From NCBI GenBank assembly GCA_023475265.1, contig JAMCWE010000095.1:1-64000 (forward strand): DNA of 64,000 nucleotides, in the 5' to 3' direction. Shown piece after piece: positions 57,619 to 64,000 of this stretch. Under the pieces are notes generated by a model that saw only the letters and a program-made list of their open reading frames with translations, was not told where the DNA came from and made no database searches. The DNA comes from Bacteroidota bacterium (GTDB lineage Bacteria; Bacteroidota; Ignavibacteria; Ignavibacteriales; Ignavibacteriaceae). Numbering within the stretch: the first letter of the stretch is position 1; the number at the start of each line of letters is the position of its first letter. A program made the translations under genes and the position numbers.

Positions 57619-58380
57619 ATGAGATTGAAGAAAAACCCAGTTAAAAATCTTCATAAGTTACTCATCCTTTATTTCTTCCTTTGGATTATACTTTTCGAAT
57701 TTATTTTACCAGTTAACAATATCTTACCAAAACCATCGGTAGTTTTATTATCGTTCAGCGCATTATGGAATGATTATAAATTGCCGGTTAATTTTTTATC
57801 AACAGTTGGTGCAATTTATATTTCATTAGCTTTAGCTTACATAATAGTATGGTCGATAAAAATCTATTTGATTAAAAGTAATCACTTTATATCTGATTTT
57901 TTATTATCTCTGCATTGGTTTTCAAATTTCATTCCCTGGATTATTCTGGGAATATTTTTGATCTATTGGCTGCCTTCATCAGAATACATAAAGTATATTT
58001 TCGTTTTTCTTATATCTTTCTTTTTTATCATAGTTCACTTGAAACAAGAATTAAGAAATGTTAAAAAAGAATATATCGAATCGGCAATATCATTAGGTGC
58101 TGATGAAAAAACTATTTCAAAAAAAATTATTTGGAAATCCATACAGCCACAATTATTTAACCATTTAATAACTTTGCATTTTCAACTATGGTCGCTCGCA
58201 ATCATTTTTGAATTTATTAGCGGCGGATATGGCTTGGGCAATATTTATAGGCGTGCTTTAGAATATAAAGATATATCAGCAATTTTTACTATTACGATAA
58301 TAACAGGAATTACAATTTTTCTGGGATCACAGTTAATCAAATATTTGAAGAATAAATTTTATCATTGGAGTTTTGTTTGA
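57619..58380 (+). CDS. ABC transporter permease, NitT/TauT (BPD_transp_1) type
   Basis: A 253-residue inner-membrane permease with six helices. The EAA-type ATPase contact loop is visible as EYIESAISLGADEKTISKKI, followed by GLGNIYRRALEYKDI. This family normally imports nitrate, taurine or aliphatic sulfonates with a periplasmic binding protein. No binding-protein gene is in the window. The downstream ATPase gene starts by overlapping its stop (TGATG). The partner ATPase is degenerate, so the transport function is doubtful. Confidence 0.85.
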   Translation: MRLKKNPVKNLHKLLILYFFLWIILFEFILPVNNILPKPSVVLLSFSALWNDYKLPVNFLSTVGAIYISLALAYIIVWSIKIYLIKSNHFISDFLLSLHWFSNFIPWIILGIFLIYWLPSSEYIKYIFVFLISFFFIIVHLKQELRNVKKEYIESAISLGADEKTISKKIIWKSIQPQLFNHLITLHFQLWSLAIIFEFISGGYGLGNIYRRALEYKDISAIFTITIITGITIFLGSQLIKYLKNKFYHWSFV

Positions 58381-59138
58381 TGCCGGAATATTTATTGGAA
58401 GTAAATAATATTTCCAAATCTTTTCATGGATTAGCTGGCGCTAAGCAATTAATACTTGAAGAGATTAACTTCAAAATAAAATCAATTTCAAAAGATGGAA
58501 ATATAATTTCAATTTTGTCTCCAACTAATTCCAGTAAAACCGAACTTCTTAAAATTATATCGGCAGTTGAAAAACCATCAGGCGGGGAAATAATTTTACT
58601 TGGTAAAAAATTTGAAAAACCAACCGGCGAGATTGTTCTGATTCCGGAAAAACCATCTTCATTTCCGTGGATGAACGTTAAGCAAAACATTGAATTTGCT
58701 TTAGGTCTAAATAACAAAGATCAGGTAAAGCAAGAAAAAATTAATGAAATTATTTCATTAGTCGGATTATCAGGTTATGAAGAACATTTTCCAAATGATA
58801 AAAGTTTAGGATTCAGATTTAGAATTTCTTTTGCCCGCGCTTTAGTAGTTAATCCAAAAATAATTTTGATAGATGAGCCACTAAAAAATATACATGGCGA
58901 AACAAAAAAAGAAATTATTACGCTCATCTGTAGTCTAACAAAACAATTGAATCTGACAATTCTTATTTCAACAGCTAATGTTAATGAAGCAATATCGATT
59001 TCAAATAAAATAATTTTAATGAATTCACATCCAGGTAAAACTATTGGGGAGTTTGAAATTGATAAAACACAAAATTTGCAAGAGCACACCGATTACTTTA
59101 TTTCAGTAAAACATTCTATAGAAAAATCATTTAAATAA
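58380..59138 (+). CDS. Degenerate ABC-type ATPase-like protein paired with the permease
   Basis: A ~252-residue protein of the NitT/TauT ATPase family; ATG 58380 overlaps the permease stop as TGATG. Walker B (IILIDEP, Asp165-Glu166) is kept. The other motifs are broken. Walker A is SPTNSSKT (47-54) instead of GxxGxGK[ST], lacking the glycines. The Q-loop Gln is lost (LIPEKPSSFPW). The signature LSGGQ is KSLGF (141-145), and the switch His is Ala199 in ISTANVNEA. The fold appears intact, but normal hydrolysis is unlikely. It could be a decayed or regulatory subunit. Confidence 0.8.
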   Translation: MPEYLLEVNNISKSFHGLAGAKQLILEEINFKIKSISKDGNIISILSPTNSSKTELLKIISAVEKPSGGEIILLGKKFEKPTGEIVLIPEKPSSFPWMNVKQNIEFALGLNNKDQVKQEKINEIISLVGLSGYEEHFPNDKSLGFRFRISFARALVVNPKIILIDEPLKNIHGETKKEIITLICSLTKQLNLTILISTANVNEAISISNKIILMNSHPGKTIGEFEIDKTQNLQEHTDYFISVKHSIEKSFK

Positions 59139-59252
59139 TGAAAAGTGATTCTGACTAAATTAAGATTTAACAACTAGAAAATTTTAAAGTACGAGACATT
59201 TTATTCGAGCAATAAATTATATCATCTTCAAATAGAATAATTGAGATAAAAA

Positions 59253-60797
59253 ATGCACAACAAACAAGATGAACTTATTAAAAGAAAAGAAAAAGCAAAG
59301 CTTGGCGGCGGTATTGATAAAATTGAAGTCCAACATAAAAAAGGAAAACTAACTGCTCATGAAAGAATTGAACTTCTAGTTGATGAAGGCAGCTTTGAAG
59401 AAATGGATATTTTTGTTAAACATCGCGCAACAGATTTCGGACTGAACAAACAACATTATCCTGGAGATGGCGTAGTTACCGGGTTTGCAAAAATTAACGA
59501 AAAGCCGATTGCATTATACAGTCAGGATTTTACTGTTTTCGGTGGTTCATTATCAGAAGCCCATGCGGAAAAAATTGTAAAAATTATGGAAATGGCAATG
59601 AAGCTTGGCGTTCCGGTTATTGGACTAAATGATTCCGGTGGTGCTAGAATTCAAGAAGGTGTAGTGAGCTTAGGAGGTTATGCTGATATTTTTCTTCTTA
59701 ACACTTTAGCGTCAGGAGTTGTTCCGCAAATTTCTGTAATACTTGGTCCTTGCGCTGGCGGAGCTGTTTATTCACCAGCGATTACAGATTTTATTTTCAT
59801 GGTAAAAAATACAAGTTATATGTTTGTAACAGGACCTAACGTTGTTAAAACTGTAACTCATGAGGAAGTTAGCTTTGAAGATTTAGGCGGCGCTGAAACT
59901 CATGCAGTAAAAAGTGGGATTGCACATTTCATCAATGAAAATGAAATAGAAACTTTATTAAATGTTCGTCGTCTAATGAGCTTTCTGCCTCAAAATTTTA
60001 TGGATAAACCGGTAGATACAGAATTTGATTCTGAAAATATTTTACCGGATGAAAGGTTGAATGAAATAATTCCGGAGAATCCTAATAAACCTTACGATAT
60101 GAAGCAGATTATAAATCTGGTAGTTGACAACAATAATTTTCTTGAAGTTCACACAAATTATGCTGAAAATATCATTGTCGGTTTTGCAAGGATTGGCGGG
60201 ATGTCGGTCGGGATTGTCGCAAATCAACCAGAAGTTCTAGCTGGAGTGTTAGATATTAATGCTTCTGTTAAAGGCGCGAGATTTGTTAGATTTTGTGATG
60301 CGTTTAATATACCTCTTTTGGTATTAGTTGATGTACCAGGATTTCTACCTGGTACAGAACAAGAATGGAATGGTATTATTAGGCACGGTGCTAAACTTTT
60401 ATATGCTTTTTGTGAAGCAACAGTACCCAAAGTAACAGTGATTACACGAAAAGCATACGGCGGTGCGTATGATGTTATGAATTCAAAACATGTTAGAGGC
60501 GATTTTAATTTTGCCTGGCCAACAGCCGAAATTGCAGTTATGGGTCCAAAGGGCGCTGTTGAAATTATATTTAAAAAGGAAATCTCAAATTCTGAAAATC
60601 CGGAAGTAGAATTAGAAAATAAATTATCCGAATTTATAGAGAAATTTGCAAATCCTTATATTGCAGCAGAAAGAGGTTATGTAGATGATATTATTTTACC
60701 TAAAGATACAAAAATCAGATTGATAAATGCGTTTAAAATTTTAAAAACAAAAGTGGATAAAAATCCAAAGAAGAAGCATGGAAATATTCCTTTATGA
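59253..60797 (+). CDS. Acyl-CoA (propionyl/methylmalonyl-type) carboxylase beta subunit
   Basis: A 514-residue carboxyltransferase that moves a carboxyl group from biotin to an acyl-CoA. Characteristic motifs are [63 protein letters not shown] and a GGAYDVMNS region near the C-terminus. The biotin carboxylase/carrier subunit is not adjacent in the window. It could belong to propionyl-CoA carboxylase or the decarboxylase MmdA; sequence alone does not settle this. Confidence 0.93.
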   Translation: MHNKQDELIKRKEKAKLGGGIDKIEVQHKKGKLTAHERIELLVDEGSFEEMDIFVKHRATDFGLNKQHYPGDGVVTGFAKINEKPIALYSQDFTVFGGSLSEAHAEKIVKIMEMAMKLGVPVIGLNDSGGARIQEGVVSLGGYADIFLLNTLASGVVPQISVILGPCAGGAVYSPAITDFIFMVKNTSYMFVTGPNVVKTVTHEEVSFEDLGGAETHAVKSGIAHFINENEIETLLNVRRLMSFLPQNFMDKPVDTEFDSENILPDERLNEIIPENPNKPYDMKQIINLVVDNNNFLEVHTNYAENIIVGFARIGGMSVGIVANQPEVLAGVLDINASVKGARFVRFCDAFNIPLLVLVDVPGFLPGTEQEWNGIIRHGAKLLYAFCEATVPKVTVITRKAYGGAYDVMNSKHVRGDFNFAWPTAEIAVMGPKGAVEIIFKKEISNSENPEVELENKLSEFIEKFANPYIAAERGYVDDIILPKDTKIRLINAFKILKTKVDKNPKKKHGNIPL

Positions 60798-60821
60798 CTT
60801 TTTTTTATAATTAACCCCTTG

Positions 60822-60837
60822 ATAATTGATCAATTAT
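60822..60837. promoter_or_regulatory. 16-bp perfect palindrome upstream of the transglycosylase gene
   Basis: ATAATTGATCAATTAT is identical to its reverse complement. It lies about 80 bases upstream of the lytic transglycosylase start and could be an operator. No partner regulator is visible. In AT-rich intergenic sequence short palindromes can arise by chance. Confidence 0.25.
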
Positions 60838-60917
60838 GAAATTTATTTAATTTTTTACTTGATTAAACTATTTACAGGACGTATATTGAAATCGTAAATT
60901 AAAAATATGGAGAATGC

Positions 60918-63779
60918 ATGAGTAAAAGAATTTTACCAGTCATTGCTATCTCTTTATTCGGGCTATTTTTAAATTCATGTGGAACGAATAAAGAAATATC
61001 AAAGGATGAAAATTCCAAAAGTAACCAAACAACAATTCAAAAAGTCGGCATAGTTTCTGAAATGTTAGAACAAGCGCGTCAATATTATGTTGCAGCGCTT
61101 GCAAAAGAAGAACAAAATAGTACTTCTGAAGCTGTTTCCAACTATGAATCTGCTCTTCGAATAATTAACAACTTAAGTTACTATCCTGGAATTGAACAAA
61201 ACGAAGCTTACCTTGAGTTAGAAAAATCAATCATTGATGATTATAAAAAGTATGTAGACGGTCTTCCGGAACTACCTTCTAACGTTTCTTTTGCTGCTCT
61301 AGAAGAATGGATGGGGAAATCCATGCCGGAGTTAAAGGAAAAAGTACCTGAAAAAATTAAAGAACCAACCAAAAGTGTAGTAGCTTCAGAAATACCGTTG
61401 GATGATAATTCATACGTTGATCAATGGGTTAGCTATTTTACTGGAAGAGGACGGGACCATATGCAGCTTTGGCTGGAAAGATCAGGCAGATATTTCCCAA
61501 TGATGACTAAAATCTTTAAACAGGAAAATTTGCCTCCGCAATTGATCTATTTAAGTATGGTTGAGAGCGGCTTGAATCCTACGGCGCGCTCATGGGCTAG
61601 CGCTGTTGGGCTTTGGCAGTTTATTAAATCAACCGGCAGACTTTATGGTTTGCATTCAGATTTTTATTATGATGAAAGACGAGATCCTGAAAAAGCTACT
61701 TTAGCAGCAGCAAAACATTTAAAAGACCTCTATAATGATTTAGGGGATTGGTATCTTGTTCTTGCAGCTTATAATGCCGGCGAAGGTAGAATAATGCGCG
61801 CTGTACAAAGATCAGGCGCAAATGATTTTTGGGCTTCAAGAGAGTATTTACCTAGAGAAACTAGAAGTTACGTTCCCCAATATATTGCTGTAAGTCTTAT
61901 TGCAATGAATCCTGGTAAATATGGATTTAATAATATCAGTTACAAAAAACCTTTTGATTTTACAACTTATCCTGTTAAAGGAGCTATTGATTTAAATTAT
62001 CTAGCAAAATGTGCTGATGTAGATGTCGAAACACTTCAAGAAATGAATCCGGAACTAACGCAAATGAGCACTCCTGCCGGTATTGCTGACGGATATCCAT
62101 TAAAAATACCTAAAGCATCATTACAAACCTTTGCTGCGAATGTTGTCAATATTCCTCAAAGCGCTATGAGAAATTATTTAGTTCATTCTGTTCGCCGTGG
62201 TGAAACTTTGGCAAGAATTGCTGCTCATTATGGCATTTCAAAATTTGACCTAGCGGACGCAAATAATATTTCAGTTCGTTCAAGACTATATAAAGGTGTG
62301 AAGTTAAGAATTCCTGTATCTAACATTTCTGACGATAATTTTGCTTACAATACTAATACTGAAACCGCAGAAGATGATAGTACTAAAGATCAAAATACTA
62401 ATGATACCGAGTTAGCGGTGGATGAAACAGGATCTGAGGATTATGTATCTCCATATCTTACCTTGAACAAAAATATTAAATCTGACAGCACAAAACCTGA
62501 AATTTCAAGTGAGAATATTGCATCGTCGAATGATAATGTGTCACCCGATAATGACAATAATCATGTAATATCCGATAGTGCTTTGATTCCGGAAGGATTG
62601 GTTGCTGTTCATTATAAGGTAAAAAGAAAAGATAATCTTTTAGGTATTGCCGACTTATTCAATTCAAAAGTAATTGATATAAGGAACTGGAATAATATCC
62701 CTTATACTCAAAGTATTTCAGTAGGACAGGAACTTGTAATTTATGTTCCATCTGATAAAAAAGATTTTTATGCCAGCTTGGACAATCAGACTTCGATTGA
62801 AAAATCTTCATCAAAGTCTAATTTGATAAGACAAAATAGTGAAGTCATTTATTATAAAGTTAGAAAAGGAGAAAATCTTAATTTAATTGCCAATCGATTT
62901 GGAGTTGACATAAATTCATTAAAAGAATGGAATAATATTTCCAGCAATAAAATCTTTGCCGGTAAAAGATTAAAGATTTATACAAATCGATCTGAAAAAT
63001 ATATGGCTGCAGTTGAAAAAAGTACAATTCATTCAAGATCGAATATTTATAGATACCGTGTGAAAAGAGGAGACTCAATTTATGAATTATCTACAAAATT
63101 TGGAGTTCCGATTGTAACTTTAAAACGTTGGAATGGAATTAAAAATAATAATTTAAGAATTGGTCAAACTCTAAAAATTTATGAAAATGATAATGAATCT
63201 TCATTAGGAGATAATGCACCAAAGACATCTGCAAATGTAAATTATTATAAGGTAAAATCTGGCGAAGCAATCAGCCAAATTGCTGAACTTTATAAAGTTC
63301 CGGTTTCGAATATAAGAAAATGGAATAATTTGAGAAGTAATAAAATTGAAGCCGGAAGAACTTTAAAAATATATTCCGATGCAGATATAAATGATATTGG
63401 TGATAATTCATCCGATGAAACCGGGCTAGCTTATTATGAAGTAAGACATGGAGATACAATTAGTAAGATTGCTGACAAAAATAATGTTTCCATAAATGAT
63501 ATTAAAAAATGGAACGGACTTTCCGACGATAATATTACTGCTGGCACGAAGTTAAAAGTCAGCGCAGATATAGCAAAAAAAGAAATTAAAGAAAAATTAG
63601 TTAAAAAATCATCTAAGGAAAAAATATCGAAACAAAAAGTAGGGATTCATCGTGTAAGAAGAGGTGAAACATTGTTTTCCATTGCTAAGGATCATAATAT
63701 GTCCCTTAATGAATTAAAGAAACTAAACAGACTATCTAGTACTGAAATTAAGGTCGGTCAAAAAATTAGAATCGAATAG
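60918..63779 (+). CDS. Lipoprotein lytic transglycosylase with seven LysM domains (MltD-like)
   Basis: A 953-residue peptidoglycan-cleaving lipoprotein. The signal ends in the lipobox LNSC. The transglycosylase domain (about residues 175-360) has the catalytic Glu216 in [12 protein letters not shown], then [18 protein letters not shown] and AAYNAGEG. Seven LysM peptidoglycan-binding domains follow, at about residues 421, 565, 645, 711, 775, 839 and 911, joined by Ser/Asp/Asn linkers. E. coli MltD has only two LysM domains, so this is an unusually long wall-binding array. It cleaves glycan strands between MurNAc and GlcNAc, in remodelling or recycling. Confidence 0.93.
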   Translation: MSKRILPVIAISLFGLFLNSCGTNKEISKDENSKSNQTTIQKVGIVSEMLEQARQYYVAALAKEEQNSTSEAVSNYESALRIINNLSYYPGIEQNEAYLELEKSIIDDYKKYVDGLPELPSNVSFAALEEWMGKSMPELKEKVPEKIKEPTKSVVASEIPLDDNSYVDQWVSYFTGRGRDHMQLWLERSGRYFPMMTKIFKQENLPPQLIYLSMVESGLNPTARSWASAVGLWQFIKSTGRLYGLHSDFYYDERRDPEKATLAAAKHLKDLYNDLGDWYLVLAAYNAGEGRIMRAVQRSGANDFWASREYLPRETRSYVPQYIAVSLIAMNPGKYGFNNISYKKPFDFTTYPVKGAIDLNYLAKCADVDVETLQEMNPELTQMSTPAGIADGYPLKIPKASLQTFAANVVNIPQSAMRNYLVHSVRRGETLARIAAHYGISKFDLADANNISVRSRLYKGVKLRIPVSNISDDNFAYNTNTETAEDDSTKDQNTNDTELAVDETGSEDYVSPYLTLNKNIKSDSTKPEISSENIASSNDNVSPDNDNNHVISDSALIPEGLVAVHYKVKRKDNLLGIADLFNSKVIDIRNWNNIPYTQSISVGQELVIYVPSDKKDFYASLDNQTSIEKSSSKSNLIRQNSEVIYYKVRKGENLNLIANRFGVDINSLKEWNNISSNKIFAGKRLKIYTNRSEKYMAAVEKSTIHSRSNIYRYRVKRGDSIYELSTKFGVPIVTLKRWNGIKNNNLRIGQTLKIYENDNESSLGDNAPKTSANVNYYKVKSGEAISQIAELYKVPVSNIRKWNNLRSNKIEAGRTLKIYSDADINDIGDNSSDETGLAYYEVRHGDTISKIADKNNVSINDIKKWNGLSDDNITAGTKLKVSADIAKKEIKEKLVKKSSKEKISKQKVGIHRVRRGETLFSIAKDHNMSLNELKKLNRLSSTEIKVGQKIRIE

Positions 63780-63864
63780 AATTAATTTCAATGTTTTATA
63801 ACTTTAACTTGAATTGTTTTCTATACTTTTTGTTCTTATAAAATTATAAATAAAATTTAACACG

Positions 63865-63957
63865 TAGCCGTTAGGGGTGTTGCCCCGTTTGCCCGGGATG
63901 ACTGAGAACAAACCCTAAAACCTGATCTGGATAATGCCAGCGTAGGGAAACGGGCTA
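63865..63957 (+). promoter_or_regulatory. TPP riboswitch (THI element) aptamer
   Basis: The aptamer shows the conserved thi-box blocks in order: the 5' P1 arm TAGCCGTT (63865-63872), AGGGGTG, the CTGAGA core (63902-63907), then ACCTGATCTGGATAATGCCA, GCGTAGGGAA and the 3' P1 arm AACGGGCTA (63949-63957). The P1 arms pair with one bulged base. It would bind thiamine pyrophosphate and control a downstream thiamine biosynthesis or transport gene outside the window. Confidence 0.93.
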
Positions 63958-63972
63958 AAAAAATAATTAAGC

Positions 63973-64000
63973 TTTTAGCCGTTTCTATGAACGGCTTTTT
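63973..64000 (+). terminator. Riboswitch terminator with competing anti-terminator
   Basis: AGCCGTT (63977-63983) pairs perfectly with AACGGCT (63990-63996) around TCTATG, followed by T's to the window end. The segment TTTTAGCCGTTTC (63973-63985) can alternatively pair with GAAACGGGCTAAAA (63947-63960), which contains the 3' P1 arm of the aptamer. TPP binding holds that arm in P1 and frees the terminator, which predicts transcriptional shut-off by TPP. Confidence 0.85.

Noticed and set aside
58365-58379. Earlier TTG start of the ABC ATPase gene, adding MEFCL
   Set aside because: ATG 58380 overlaps the permease stop as TGATG, a usual coupling signal, and the family N-terminus begins there.

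Overview
The window is a 64 kb stretch of AT-rich bacterial chromosome with tightly packed genes, one tRNA gene, no insertion sequences and no CRISPR array. The content suggests a member of the Ignavibacteria/Chlorobi-Bacteroidota lineage. Pointers are alternative complex III joined to a caa3/aa3-type oxidase, tandem SCO genes, large exported proteins with sortilin-like repeats, many TPR and Ycf48-like proteins, and a DUF3417-type glucan phosphorylase. The placement is an inference from gene content; no ribosomal RNA gene is present to prove it.

Layout. 1-9063 is an aerobic respiration cluster: the end of an ActF-like subunit of alternative complex III, a cytochrome c, two SCO copper chaperones, oxidase subunits I, III, IV and II, heme O synthase, and a membrane protein with a cytochrome c tail, closed by a long hairpin terminator. 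9256-10214 holds a small exported Cys-rich protein and a lipoprotein that appears frameshifted. 10221-23139 carries an M24 peptidase, a hybrid sensor kinase with a degenerate receiver, glucan phosphorylase, an unknown protein, a MoxR-type AAA ATPase with its VWA partner, a serine hydrolase, and tig-clpP. A tRNA-Leu(UAG) lies at 23182-23265, followed by a radical SAM protein.

25017-32661 is a signalling and envelope segment: PP2C phosphatase, a membrane Ser/Thr kinase with a seven-bladed extracytoplasmic propeller, MurA, a membrane metallopeptidase with TPRs, and a CCA/poly(A) polymerase-type nucleotidyltransferase. 32951-40238 encodes a TolC/MacA/MacB-type efflux system with one ATPase and three permeases. 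40363-53231 holds an FMN-barrel-like protein of unknown role, a GH5 lipoprotein, a large predicted outer-membrane protein, a Nudix hydrolase, a large sortilin-like exported protein, a PfkB kinase and MtnA. RecO, HtrA, chorismate synthase and a metallo-beta-lactamase-fold hydrolase follow.

57619-59138 encodes a NitT/TauT-type ABC permease with an ATPase whose Walker A, Q-loop, signature and H-loop motifs are all degraded. The window ends with an acyl-CoA carboxylase beta subunit, a lytic transglycosylase with seven LysM domains, and a TPP riboswitch whose terminator reaches the last bases. The riboswitch's target gene lies beyond the window.

The most unusual items are the degenerate ABC ATPase, the 626-residue Cys-rich barrel protein, the membrane gluzincin with TPRs, the sensor kinase with a propeller, the three-permease MacB system, and the duplicated octamer that appears to drive the riboswitch switch.
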